Under the pieces are notes generated by a model. It was given only the letters and a program-made list of their open reading frames with translations. It did no database searches and had not been told where the DNA came from. Source: Dyella_B sp035486915 (GTDB lineage Bacteria > Pseudomonadota > Gammaproteobacteria > Xanthomonadales > Rhodanobacteraceae). From it: a DNA stretch of 64,000 nt. This document shows, in pieces, positions 37,164 through 46,581 of this stretch. Within the stretch, counting starts at the first letter, position 1. Each line of letters opens with the position of its first letter. The stretch is taken from positions 1 to 64,000 of the forward strand of contig NZ_DATHMR010000015.1 in assembly GCF_035486915.1 (NCBI RefSeq), written 5' to 3'. A program made the translations under genes and the position numbers.

Positions 37164-37290
37164 CGCCCATTCTAATCGGCGCTGACAGCATGCAGGCGCG
37201 TGCACGGGATCGTGCGTGACGCGTTCGATTGCAAAACCTCCTGCGAATGAGGGCACAATGATCGTTCACCGTCCTTTTGAAGCCCGGCAC

Positions 37291-37989
37291 ATGTCGCTAT
37301 CGAAATTCTCTGGCTCGTTATTCCTGATGCTCGCGGTTGGATCACTTTCTTGCGGTAACGCGAAAGCCGCAACGCCGCCTGCACCGGATTTCTCGGGCGT
37401 CTGGCAGCTCAACGATGCCCAGAGCGACAGTGCCTCAGACGTCAACAAGCGCTATCACGTCGAAAAAAAGCACGAGGAAGCGCCATCGGCGAATACGTCG
37501 AACAACAACGGGTCAGCGCCATCGACGGTAGGTGACCTGCTTGGTGGCGGCGGCGGCGGACACCATGGAGGCGGCGGCGGGGGCCATGGCGGCGGTGGCG
37601 GTAACCATGACTACGAAGAAAGCCACAGCTTTGATAAGAACAAAGGGCCGGTCGATCCCACCCCGCCCCTTTTCGCCGACGATGCGTTGTTGAACATCCA
37701 GCAACGCACTGCCGACATGCAGGTGGACTTCAACAACACCGATCGGCTCGATACGAAGTTCGATAGCGTCACGCGTCCGTCGCTCAACGGCACGGCACAA
37801 ATACAGACGCAGCTCTCGTCGGATGGCATGCACCTGACGATGGAGTTCAGCGATGGCACCCGGCTGGAACAGGACTGGGTGAAATCGGCGGATGGCCATC
37901 ATCTGACCGTCACCGAGACGTGGACGCCGGTGGACATGAAACAACCCATCGTATTCAAGCGGGTTTACGATCAGCTGGGCGCCCAGTAA
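37291..37989 (+). CDS. Exported Gly/His-rich protein of unknown function
   Basis: 232 aa with a signal peptide (residues 1-27, cleavage near AKAA). After a short conserved-looking segment (PDFSGVWQLNDAQSD) comes a flexible stretch with a glycine/histidine run at about 85-106 (GGGGGGHHGGGGGGHGGGGG), then a C-terminal domain rich in beta strands (MQVDFNNTDRLDTKFDSVT, LEQDWVKSADGHHLTVTETW). The His-Gly segment could bind metal. In-frame ATGs at 37258 and 37216 would lengthen it, but the signal peptide favours 37291. No family recognised. Confidence 0.72.
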   Translation: MSLSKFSGSLFLMLAVGSLSCGNAKAATPPAPDFSGVWQLNDAQSDSASDVNKRYHVEKKHEEAPSANTSNNNGSAPSTVGDLLGGGGGGHHGGGGGGHGGGGGNHDYEESHSFDKNKGPVDPTPPLFADDALLNIQQRTADMQVDFNNTDRLDTKFDSVTRPSLNGTAQIQTQLSSDGMHLTMEFSDGTRLEQDWVKSADGHHLTVTETWTPVDMKQPIVFKRVYDQLGAQ

Positions 37990-38043
37990 CGGCGTCGCCT
38001 TTGATGCGGCAGTGCGTCAAGGCAGGGCAGCGGGCTGGCGATC

Positions 38044-38049
38044 TATAAT
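38044..38049 (+). promoter_or_regulatory. Probable -10 element for tdh
   Basis: A perfect TATAAT 43 nt before the tdh start; transcription would begin near 38056. No good -35 is seen at the right distance. Confidence 0.5.
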
Positions 38050-38091
38050 TGCGGTCTTGTCTCACTCCCCCGCCCGCTGTTGGAAACCCCC

Positions 38092-39126
38092 ATGCCGCAA
38101 ACGATGAAAGCCCTGGTCAAGCGCCATGCCGAGAAAGGCATTTGGATGGAAGAGGTGCCCGTACCGGAAGTCGGCCCTAACGAGGTGCTGATCAAACTTG
38201 AGAAGACCGCGATCTGCGGTACGGACCTACACATCTACAAGTGGGACGAATGGTCCCAGCGCACCATCAAACCGGGCCTGACCATTGGCCACGAATTCGT
38301 CGGCCGCGTCGTGGAAATCGGCCCCGGCGTGACGGGCTACAAAATTGGCGACCGCGTTTCGGCCGAAGGTCACATCGTGTGTGGCCATTGCCGCAACTGC
38401 CGTGCGGGACGTCAGCATCTGTGCCCGAACACCGTCGGTATCGGCGTGAACCGCAACGGCGCATTCGCCGAATACATGACGATGCCCGCATCGAATCTGT
38501 GGCCGATTCCGGATCAGATTCCGTCGGAACTGGCGGCGTTCTTCGATCCGTACGGCAACGCTGCACATTGCGCGCTGGAATTCGATCTGATCGGCGAAGA
38601 CGTGCTGATTACAGGCGCCGGTCCGATCGGCATCATCGCCGCGGGTATCGCCAAGCATGTCGGTGCACGTAACGTGGTTGTCACCGACGTCAACGATTAC
38701 CGCTTGAAGCTCGCTGCCGATATGGGCGCAACGCGCGTGGTGAACGTTGCCAACCAGTCGCTGAAAGACGTGATGAAAGACCTTCACATGGAAGGCTTCG
38801 ACGTCGGCCTGGAAATGAGCGGCAATCCGCGCGCCTTTAACGACATGCTCGATTGCATGTACAACGGTGGCAAGATCGCGCTGTTGGGCATTCTGCCCAA
38901 GGGTGCAGGCATCGATTGGGACCGCGTGATTTTCAAGGGTCTCACGCTGCAGGGCATTTACGGCCGCCGCATGTACGAGACCTGGTACAAGATGACGCAG
39001 ATGGTGCTGACGGGCTTCCCGCTGCAGAAAGTGCTGACGCATCAGATTCACATTGACGATTTCCAGAAAGGTTTCGACCTGATGGATGCCGGTGTGTGCG
39101 GCAAGGTCGTTTGCTCTTGGCATTGA
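38092..39126 (+). CDS. tdh: L-threonine 3-dehydrogenase
   Basis: 344 aa zinc alcohol-dehydrogenase family enzyme: threonine + NAD+ gives 2-amino-3-ketobutyrate. Catalytic zinc ligands are C42 (CGTDLHIYKWDEW, a Tdh signature), H67 and E68 (GHEF). The structural zinc site has C97, C100, C103 and C111. The Rossmann core GAGPIGIIAAGIAKHVGA follows. I chose the ATG at 38092; a TTG 12 nt upstream and an ATG 12 nt downstream are also in frame. The partner kbl lies 4 kb downstream on the same strand. Confidence 0.96.
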   Translation: MPQTMKALVKRHAEKGIWMEEVPVPEVGPNEVLIKLEKTAICGTDLHIYKWDEWSQRTIKPGLTIGHEFVGRVVEIGPGVTGYKIGDRVSAEGHIVCGHCRNCRAGRQHLCPNTVGIGVNRNGAFAEYMTMPASNLWPIPDQIPSELAAFFDPYGNAAHCALEFDLIGEDVLITGAGPIGIIAAGIAKHVGARNVVVTDVNDYRLKLAADMGATRVVNVANQSLKDVMKDLHMEGFDVGLEMSGNPRAFNDMLDCMYNGGKIALLGILPKGAGIDWDRVIFKGLTLQGIYGRRMYETWYKMTQMVLTGFPLQKVLTHQIHIDDFQKGFDLMDAGVCGKVVCSWH

Positions 39127-39161
39127 TCGTTTGACCCTTCTTTCACAGTAAGGGTCTGGCG

Positions 39162-39184
39162 CGCCCTCTCCCACCGAGAGGGCG
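39162..39184 (+). terminator. Hairpin downstream of tdh
   Basis: CGCCCTCTC / GAGAGGGCG with a 5-nt loop, 35 nt after the tdh stop. No T tract, so termination may be partial or factor-dependent. A TTGACA at 39197-39202 just after could be part of a promoter for the next gene, but no matching -10 is clear. Confidence 0.55.
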
Positions 39185-39374
39185 GCGCTAAGGTGCTTGA
39201 CATCGTTTCTCCGGCAACGAGGTTTGTGAACTGCGTCGCCAACGCTGCGCAAATGCCTACGCTGCACGTTACACTCCCTGACAGGCGTGCCGACTTGAGT
39301 ATTTGGCTTACGGATGTGCACGGCTAGCACTGCTGGGCACGGTCGGTCCGCGATGTCACGGGAGCATCGTGGTT

Positions 39375-42300
39375 ATGGCAAACCGAAATTCGTCCCCTGG
39401 TTCAATGATCGAGGCTGGGCGCGAACGCGCGAAAGGCCTGTATCGATCGCGCGGCCTGCGCATCACGGCGCTGGTCATTGTCATATTCCTGGTGCTGCTG
39501 GGCCTATTCGGCTTCTTCATTGCGCCCTCGATCATCAAGACTCAGGCGCAGACGCGGCTCGGCGCCATGTTGGGCCGTCAGGTTTCCATCGGTGCCATTC
39601 ATTTCAATCCGTACACGCTACGGGTGGAAGTGGACAAGCTGCATATTGCCGATCGGGATGGCACATCGCCGTTCGTCGATGTGGATCAGCTGGTGGTGGA
39701 TGCGTCGTGGGGTTCGGTCTTCCACATGGCGCCGGTGCTGGATCAGCTGCTGGTGCAAACGCCGCAGATTCACATCACGCGCACCGGACCGCAAGCATTC
39801 AATTTCGCGGACATCATCCAACGCTTCAACGCGAAGCCTGCGGATCCGAACGCTTCGCCCGCTCGCTTTGCGTTATCCAATATCAGTGTGCACAACGGCG
39901 ACATCACCTTCGACGACAAGGTGCAAAACACGACGCACCACATCTCGCAGTTGGAACTGGGCATTCCCTTCGTCGCCAACCTGCCCCACGACGTGGATAT
40001 CTTCGTGCAACCGTTGCTTGCCATGCAGGTCGATGGCAGCCCGTTGCGCATTGAAGGTCAGACCAAACCGTTTGCGGACACCCATGAATCGGTGATCGGT
40101 TTCACGCTGGATCATTTCGATCTGCCGCGTTACCTCGCTTACGTGCCCGAGCCGCTGCCTGCACAAATTCCCAGCGGACAACTGTCGGGTCATCTCGAGC
40201 TGAATTTCATCGATACAAAGCCAACGCAGCAATTGATCCTCAAAGGTCAGTTGCAAGCCGACAACTTTGCATTGACCGGGCAAGACAACGGACAACTGCT
40301 TGAATTGGGTCACGGCAGCGCGACACTGGATGATGTCGAGCCCCTGGTATCGCGCTATCACTTTGGCGCGATCCAGATTGGTCAGGCGACATTGCATTAC
40401 GCAAAGTTGCCAGGTGGGCGCACGAATTTCGACAGCTTGCTCGGTAAGGACAAGCCGCCGCCGAAACCGGGAACGCCACCTACCGACGCGCATATCGATA
40501 CGCTCGGTTTGCAGAACAGCACGTTTGAATACAGCGATCTCACCAGCGGCAAGCCTGCACGCCTGACGCTGGAGGGGCTCGCCGGCACGATCCGCAATCT
40601 TTCCACGGTATCGGCGCAACCGGGCACCATCGATCTCACATCCGGTCTCAATGGCGGCAATTTGCACGTCACCGGCAATTTGCTGATGAGCAGCAGCCGC
40701 TTCAATGGCGAAGTGACGATGAACAACGTGGCATTGGACCCGCTGATGGGCATGGCGCCCCCCATGCTCAATGCGCAGATCGCCAACGGCACGCTCGACG
40801 GCGACATGCACCTGCAAGCCGATTGGAGCAAGACGATGGAGCTGACCATGGATGGCAGCAAACTCGTCGTGAATAACTTCGCGCTGGATCAGCACGGGCA
40901 CAAACCGGTGTCATGGCAAGCGCTGACGACGGAGATCTCCCACCTGGATCTCGGCAGCAGCGTCGCGCAGCTCAGCAACGTGACGATGGATGGCTTGAAG
41001 ATAGATGCGCGCCGCCTGAAGGACGGGAGCATCGACCTCACGCGTCTAATGAAATCTTCGCCGCCGAGTCACGGCAAGGCGGCCGCATCGCCGTCGTGGC
41101 ACTGGAGCATTACGCATCTGGGCGTGGATGGAAGCACGTTTGCGCTGACAGATCCGACACTGCCAAACAAGGATGGGCGCATCGTCATCAAAGCCGACAA
41201 GTTCGGTCTGGACAATCTGTCTGACGACATGCACAAGCCAATCAAACTGAATCTTGCCGGTGGCATAGGCCGTGGCAAGTTCAACATTGACGGAACGGTG
41301 AAGCCGCAGCCCGCCGATGCGGACCTGCGTGTAGTGGCAACACGTCTGGACGTGGCGCCCTTCGAGTCACTGGTGAAGGTACCGCTGAATGTTCGCGTCG
41401 ATACCGCTCTGCTCAGCTTGAACGGACGGGGGCGTTATCGTGATCACAAGCCCGATCCGCTGGTGAACTATCAGGGCCGCGTCGTGTTGGGTCGCGTGCA
41501 TGTGCTGGATAAAGTTACCAACGACGATTTTCTCCGCTGGAATTCGCTGTCGCTTACCAACATGAAGGTACGCATGGGCGACGGTGCGCCGCATGTCGAT
41601 ATCGGGGGCATCGCGCTGGATGATTTCTACGCGCGTGTGATCATCAACGCCAACGGCCGCATCAATATCCAGGACGTGGTTTCCAACCCTTCCGCTGCGC
41701 CCGTTTCAGTGACGCGCGCACAAAACGGCCCGGCTCCGGCTGCCACCGCACCGCCACCACCGCCCAAGGTTGTCACGCGTGCTGCAGGTGGCGGCACGTC
41801 GACAACGGCGAACATCGCCAGTGCCAGCACCACCGCAGCGCCGCCAGCAGAAATTCATATCGGTCAAATCGTGCTGTCCAATGGCAACCTCAACTACACC
41901 GATAACTTCATCAAACCCAATTACACCGCCAACATCACGCAACTGGCGGGCAAGATCGGCGCATTCGGCACAGCTACTACCGGCACGCCGGCCGATGTCA
42001 CGCTGCAAGGTTCGATCGACAACAACTCGCCGGTGAACATCAACGGCACCATCAATCCGCTCACACCGGTGGCGTTTTTGGACATCACGGCGGGAGCGAA
42101 CGATATCGAGCTGACGCATCTGTCGCCGTATTCGGGCAAATATGCGGGCTATCCCATCACCAAGGGACGCCTGACGATGGATGTGCATTACCAGCTCGAT
42201 CAGGGCAAGTTGAACGCCGACAATCACATCGTGCTGACGCAGCTGACCTTTGGCGACCGCATCGAAGGGCCCGGTGTCAGCCACCTTCCGGTGAAACTGG

Positions 42301-43034
42301 CCGTCGCGCTGTTGAAGGATTCCAACGGCAACATCGATATTCACGTGCCGGTGTCGGGCTCGCTCAACGATCCGCATTTCAGTCTGGGTGGCGTGATTTG
42401 GCAGGCCTTCGTCAATCTGATCAAGCGCGCGGTGACCGCGCCGTTCCGATTGTTGGGCTCCGCAATGGGTGGCGGCGGCAATCAGGACCTGGGCTACGTG
42501 GAATTCGCACCTGGTTCGGACAAGCTCGATGCGCAAGCCAACTCGCGGTTGGCGCAGATTGTCACCATCCTCACCAAGAAGCCCGATCTGAAGCTGGATG
42601 TCACGGGCCGCGTCGATCCATCCTTCGATCAGGACGGTTTGCGCACGGTGATGGTGGACGACCTGGTGCAAAAGGAACAAGCCGATGACATCGGCACGGC
42701 TGCGGCCACGGCCGCACCGGTGAAACCGGGCACCGACGATTACAACAAGTATCTCGAAAAAGCCTATAAGCACGACAAGTTCAAGAAGCCGCGCGACCTC
42801 GTTGGCCTGGCGAAGTCGGAGCCGCCCGATACGATGATCAAACTCATGGAAGCCAATGTCGTAGTCGATCAGGATGCGCTGCGCCACCTTGCAGAGCGGC
42901 GTGCCGACGCGGTGCGTCAATACATGCACGGCAAGATCGACGACGGCCGCGTGTTTGTACTGGCGCCCAAGCTCGACGCCAAGGGCATCGACGATAAGGG
43001 CAAAACCACACGCGACGACTTCGGATTGCATTAG
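39375..43034 (+). CDS. DUF748 / AsmA-like giant envelope protein
   Basis: 1219 aa. A single N-terminal membrane helix (about 28-50, ITALVIVIFLVLLGLFGFF) anchors a long periplasmic part made of repeated beta-rich AsmA-like units, e.g. TQARLGAMLGRQVSIGAIH-type text near the start. A Pro/Ala/Thr-rich linker (about 780-830) precedes the DUF748 C-terminal part and an OmpA-like tail (VEFAPGSDKLDAQANSRLAQI). The start ATG at 39375 has a GGAG 10 nt upstream. AsmA/TamB-like proteins bridge lipids between membranes; that role is inferred. It separates tdh from kbl. Confidence 0.85.
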   Translation: MANRNSSPGSMIEAGRERAKGLYRSRGLRITALVIVIFLVLLGLFGFFIAPSIIKTQAQTRLGAMLGRQVSIGAIHFNPYTLRVEVDKLHIADRDGTSPFVDVDQLVVDASWGSVFHMAPVLDQLLVQTPQIHITRTGPQAFNFADIIQRFNAKPADPNASPARFALSNISVHNGDITFDDKVQNTTHHISQLELGIPFVANLPHDVDIFVQPLLAMQVDGSPLRIEGQTKPFADTHESVIGFTLDHFDLPRYLAYVPEPLPAQIPSGQLSGHLELNFIDTKPTQQLILKGQLQADNFALTGQDNGQLLELGHGSATLDDVEPLVSRYHFGAIQIGQATLHYAKLPGGRTNFDSLLGKDKPPPKPGTPPTDAHIDTLGLQNSTFEYSDLTSGKPARLTLEGLAGTIRNLSTVSAQPGTIDLTSGLNGGNLHVTGNLLMSSSRFNGEVTMNNVALDPLMGMAPPMLNAQIANGTLDGDMHLQADWSKTMELTMDGSKLVVNNFALDQHGHKPVSWQALTTEISHLDLGSSVAQLSNVTMDGLKIDARRLKDGSIDLTRLMKSSPPSHGKAAASPSWHWSITHLGVDGSTFALTDPTLPNKDGRIVIKADKFGLDNLSDDMHKPIKLNLAGGIGRGKFNIDGTVKPQPADADLRVVATRLDVAPFESLVKVPLNVRVDTALLSLNGRGRYRDHKPDPLVNYQGRVVLGRVHVLDKVTNDDFLRWNSLSLTNMKVRMGDGAPHVDIGGIALDDFYARVIINANGRINIQDVVSNPSAAPVSVTRAQNGPAPAATAPPPPPKVVTRAAGGGTSTTANIASASTTAAPPAEIHIGQIVLSNGNLNYTDNFIKPNYTANITQLAGKIGAFGTATTGTPADVTLQGSIDNNSPVNINGTINPLTPVAFLDITAGANDIELTHLSPYSGKYAGYPITKGRLTMDVHYQLDQGKLNADNHIVLTQLTFGDRIEGPGVSHLPVKLAVALLKDSNGNIDIHVPVSGSLNDPHFSLGGVIWQAFVNLIKRAVTAPFRLLGSAMGGGGNQDLGYVEFAPGSDKLDAQANSRLAQIVTILTKKPDLKLDVTGRVDPSFDQDGLRTVMVDDLVQKEQADDIGTAAATAAPVKPGTDDYNKYLEKAYKHDKFKKPRDLVGLAKSEPPDTMIKLMEANVVVDQDALRHLAERRADAVRQYMHGKIDDGRVFVLAPKLDAKGIDDKGKTTRDDFGLH

Positions 43035-43145
43035 GTCCTGCGATGAACCCGCTCGGTGGGACGGGTTCGGTTTTCACACGCCCATGGTTTCCCCCGGCGC
43101 AAGAAAGACCGACAATTGGTGCTTTCCCCACCTCGGCATGTCCCC

Positions 43146-44345
43146 ATGACCTACTCCGGCCAGGCGCGTTACGCCCAAGAACTCGAATCCATCCGCGAAC
43201 AGGGCCTGTTCAAGGCCGAGCGCATCATCACCTCGCCGCAATCGGCCGAAATCGAACTACAGGGCGGCCGCAAGGTTCTGAATTTCTGCGCGAACAATTA
43301 CCTCGGCCTCGCCGATCATCCGGACGTGGTCCAGGCGGCCAAGGATGCGCTGGATACGCATGGCTTCGGCATGGCTTCGGTACGCTTCATCTGCGGCACG
43401 CAGGATCTGCACAAGCAGTTGGAGAAGAAGATCGCCGAATTCTTCGGCACGGAAGACACGATTCTCTACGCCGCCTGTTTCGACGCCAACGGTGGCTTGT
43501 ACGAACCACTGTTTGGTGAAGAAGATGCAGTGATCTCCGATGCGTTGAATCATGCATCGATCATTGATGGCATTCGCCTGTGCAAGGCCAAGCGCTTCCG
43601 TTACGCAAACTGCGACATGGCCGATCTGGAAGCACAATTGAAAGCTGCGGATGCGGCAGGCGCACGCACCAAGCTGATCACCAGCGATGGTGCGTTCTCG
43701 ATGGACGGGTTTATCGCACCGCTCGACAAGATCACCGCACTTGCCGCCAAGTACAACGCACTGGTGCATATCGACGAGTGCCATTGCACCGGCTTTCTCG
43801 GCCCCCACGGCCGCGGTTCGGCCGAGGTGCATGGCGTGATGGACAAGATCGATATCTTCACTGGAACGCTCGGTAAGGCATTGGGCGGTGCGCTGGGTGG
43901 TTTCACGACCGGCCGTGCGGAAGTGATCGAGATGCTGCGTCAGCGCTCGCGTCCGTACCTGTTCTCCAACTCTCTGCCTCCGCACGTCGTCGCCGCGGCC
44001 ATCAAGGTGTTCGACATGCTCGGCTCGGCGGGCGACCTGCGTGAGCGCGTACAAGAAAACACGCGTTATTTCCGCGAACAGATGACGAAGGCGGGTTTCG
44101 ATATCAAACCTGGCGTGCATCCCATCGTGCCGGTGATGGTGTACGACGCCAAGAAGGCGCAAGCCATGGCTGCTGGGTTGCTGGAGGAAGGCATTTACGT
44201 CACGGGTTTCTTCTATCCCGTGGTGCCGCAAGGTCAGGCGCGCATTCGAACACAGATGAGCGCCGCGCATACGCGCGAACATCTGGATCGCGCGATTGCA
44301 GCGTTTACGAAAGTCGCACGCTCGCTGGGTGTCATTGGCGCTTGA
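43146..44345 (+). CDS. kbl: 2-amino-3-ketobutyrate CoA ligase (glycine C-acetyltransferase)
   Basis: 399 aa PLP enzyme of the alpha-oxoamine synthase family. It splits 2-amino-3-ketobutyrate with CoA into glycine and acetyl-CoA. The PLP lysine is K244 (GTLGKALGGALGG). The segment IDECHCTGFLGPHGRGS binds the cofactor ring. I chose the ATG at 43146 by family length; the frame is open upstream to 43056. It completes threonine breakdown with tdh, and the glycine made can feed GcvP. Confidence 0.96.
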   Translation: MTYSGQARYAQELESIREQGLFKAERIITSPQSAEIELQGGRKVLNFCANNYLGLADHPDVVQAAKDALDTHGFGMASVRFICGTQDLHKQLEKKIAEFFGTEDTILYAACFDANGGLYEPLFGEEDAVISDALNHASIIDGIRLCKAKRFRYANCDMADLEAQLKAADAAGARTKLITSDGAFSMDGFIAPLDKITALAAKYNALVHIDECHCTGFLGPHGRGSAEVHGVMDKIDIFTGTLGKALGGALGGFTTGRAEVIEMLRQRSRPYLFSNSLPPHVVAAAIKVFDMLGSAGDLRERVQENTRYFREQMTKAGFDIKPGVHPIVPVMVYDAKKAQAMAAGLLEEGIYVTGFFYPVVPQGQARIRTQMSAAHTREHLDRAIAAFTKVARSLGVIGA

Positions 44346-44388
44346 ACCCGTTGCATCTCTCTTTGCGGGGAGAGGCAACTTGGCGGCA

Positions 44389-45135
44389 TCAGTGAGTTTG
44401 CAAACCTGCCACTTCTTCCGCACTCAAATGCCGCCACTGGCCCTTGGTGAGATCGCCGAGGGCCAGATTGCCGATGGCTACGCGAATCAATCGAAGGACG
44501 CCGATGCCCTGGGCTTCCAGCAAGCGCCGGATGTGCCGGTTGCGCCCTTCATCCAGAACCACTTCCAGCCATGCGTTTTTCTCGCCGGAACGCAGTAGCG
44601 ATACGCGTTTCGCGGCGAGCGTTTCGTTTTTGTCGGCGACGCCCTGAATCATCCGATTCAGTACGTGCCGGTCGGGAATCGTGTCGATCTGCACGTGATA
44701 GGTCTTGTCGACATGAAAGCGTGGATCGGTGAGATGTGCTGCCCACACGCTATCGTTGCTCAATAGCAGCAAGCCTTCGCTCGCTTTGTCCAGTCGCCCT
44801 ACGGGGCCAAGCCACGGCAAACCGGAAGTCGCGAGCAATTCGTACACGGTGTCGCGACCTTGTTCATCGGCTGCACTCACAACCATGCCACGTGGCTTGT
44901 TGAGCGCGATGTACACCCGTTTGGCGGCGAATACCGCCTCACCATCCAGCAAAATGCGTTGACGATCGGGATCGGCAGTTCGTTCCGGATCCAGCACGAC
45001 GCGGCCATCCACGCTTACCCTTCCTTCGCGCACAGCGCGTTCTGCCTGACTGCGTGAGCACACGCCAAGCTTGCTGAGCACTCGCGCGAGACCGAAGCGC
45101 GTCTGGTTCGAAAAAGGGTTACGTGGTGCTGGCAT
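44389..45135 (-). CDS. Pseudouridine synthase of the RsuA/RluB/E/F family
   Basis: 248 aa. An N-terminal S4 RNA-binding domain (about 14-60, RVLSKLGVCSRSQAERAVREG) is followed by the catalytic domain with the nucleophile D116 in GRLDKASEGLLLLSND and a KTYHVQ strand. Modifies uridine in ribosomal RNA; which site (RluB-, RluE- or RluF-like) cannot be decided by eye. Single gene on the minus strand, convergent with kbl and downstream of the ompA-like gene. Confidence 0.9.
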   Translation of the reverse strand: MPAPRNPFSNQTRFGLARVLSKLGVCSRSQAERAVREGRVSVDGRVVLDPERTADPDRQRILLDGEAVFAAKRVYIALNKPRGMVVSAADEQGRDTVYELLATSGLPWLGPVGRLDKASEGLLLLSNDSVWAAHLTDPRFHVDKTYHVQIDTIPDRHVLNRMIQGVADKNETLAAKRVSLLRSGEKNAWLEVVLDEGRNRHIRRLLEAQGIGVLRLIRVAIGNLALGDLTKGQWRHLSAEEVAGLQTH

Positions 45136-45172
45136 CGGCTTGCAAGCCTACTCGGGTTTTGCGTATACAAAG

Positions 45173-45200
45173 AAAAAGCCCGGCATACGCCGGGCTTTTT
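45173..45200 (-). terminator. Rho-independent terminator of the OmpA-like gene
   Basis: AAAAAGCCCGGC / GCCGGGCTTTTT perfect stem, with T runs on both strands. It lies 19 nt after the ompA-like stop and could stop transcripts from either side. Confidence 0.93.
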
Positions 45201-45219
45201 CGTGTTGCTTGCCGTTCGA

Positions 45220-46389
45220 TTACTGCTGAACCTGCAGTTCCGTACGACGGTTGCGAGCGCGACCTTCGGCCGTCTTGTTGGTGTCGATCGGATCGTTCAT
45301 ACCATGACCGATCGGACCTTCCAGACGACTTGCATCGATACCGTGCGAGGTCAGGTAGTCGTACACGATCTTCGAACGACGCTCCGACAGGCCCTGGTTG
45401 TAGGCCGGTGTACCGACGCCGTCGGTGTAACCCGCCACCGTCACGTGCACCTGCGGATAGCGCTTGAGCGTATCCACAGCCTGGTCGAGGATCGCCAGCG
45501 AGTCGCTGCTCGGCACAGCCAGCGTCGGCTCGATGTTGGTCTCGCCCTTCTTCGGACGGTCGAACTTGAAGTTGACACCCTTCAGATCGATCACAACCTT
45601 CTGCGGGCAGCCATCCGGACCCACGATCGTGCCTTCCGGCAGATCCGGGCACTTGTTGTCGCACAGGTTCACGCCATTGCGGAACTGCTTGGAGCAATCC
45701 GGTTGCGGCGGCGGCGGCGGTGCAGGCGGAGCAGCCGGCGCTGGAACCGCACCGATGTGAGCAACAATGCTAAAGCCCAGGTACCAGTCGCCATAGGCGT
45801 TGTTCTGCGGCAGGGTCTTGTCGTCCCAGTCGTAGCGGTAAGCGGCTTCCACACGGAAGTCGGCGCTGTCAGTGATCGACTTGGAAATACCCACGCCTGC
45901 CTGTGCAGCCGGTTCCCAACCCTTATCGAGCGGGTTGTGGTGGTAGCTGCCCATCACGCCACCCATCAGGTACGGACGCCAAGAGTTCCAATCGCCGAAG
46001 AAGTAGCGTGCGGCCACACCGTAGTTGTTGTTCGACCAGGTGTTGCCCTGACCGAACACGTCGCTGTCTGCCTTGCGCTTGGTGCGATCGACAAACAGTT
46101 CGATCGCCACGTTCGACGAAATGAACTTGCCCACGCCGAGGCCATAGAAGAACTGACGGCTGCGCGTATCACGATCGGTGTCATTGTAGTAACCACCGAC
46201 ATAAGGAGCGATATACCAACGATCATCGAAGCCATTCGGCCAAGCGGGAGCGCTGGTGCTAGTGCTGCTGGTGTCGCTGCTGCTGGTGCTCGAGCTGCTT
46301 GCAGCAGAAGACGTGTTGTCTTGCGCGTGAACAGCGCTTACGCCGCCCAGTGCAAGAGCAATAAGAAAATAAAGGCCCTTACGCTTCAT
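45220..46389 (-). CDS. OmpA-family outer membrane protein
   Basis: 389 aa with a signal peptide (MKRKGLYFLIALALGGVSA, cleavage near VHAQD). A Ser/Thr-rich start is followed by an eight-strand beta-barrel (about 45-230), a proline-rich linker (PAPAAPPAPPPPPQPDC), a short Cys-containing segment, and a C-terminal OmpA peptidoglycan-binding domain (TVAGYTDGVGTPAYNQGLSE, ending GRARNRRTEL). It anchors the outer membrane to the cell wall. The ATG at 46389 has AGGAGAG upstream. The 190-nt gap up to 46581 should hold its promoter. Confidence 0.93.
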   Translation of the reverse strand: MKRKGLYFLIALALGGVSAVHAQDNTSSAASSSSTSSSDTSSTSTSAPAWPNGFDDRWYIAPYVGGYYNDTDRDTRSRQFFYGLGVGKFISSNVAIELFVDRTKRKADSDVFGQGNTWSNNNYGVAARYFFGDWNSWRPYLMGGVMGSYHHNPLDKGWEPAAQAGVGISKSITDSADFRVEAAYRYDWDDKTLPQNNAYGDWYLGFSIVAHIGAVPAPAAPPAPPPPPQPDCSKQFRNGVNLCDNKCPDLPEGTIVGPDGCPQKVVIDLKGVNFKFDRPKKGETNIEPTLAVPSSDSLAILDQAVDTLKRYPQVHVTVAGYTDGVGTPAYNQGLSERRSKIVYDYLTSHGIDASRLEGPIGHGMNDPIDTNKTAEGRARNRRTELQVQQ

Positions 46390-46581
46390 CAGATCTCTCC
46401 TCTTCTTAATGATTAGGGCACTTCCCGCCAAGATAAAAATCCGCGCCTCGTTTATTGGCTCTGAATCCAATTAACGAATTTCCTGCGAAAGTTACTGCAC
46501 CCGGCATTACGGAGTTTAACAAAATCTAAACGATCTGCAAAATCCCTGCGAATTACCTTACATTCTCCCTTCACGCTGTCT

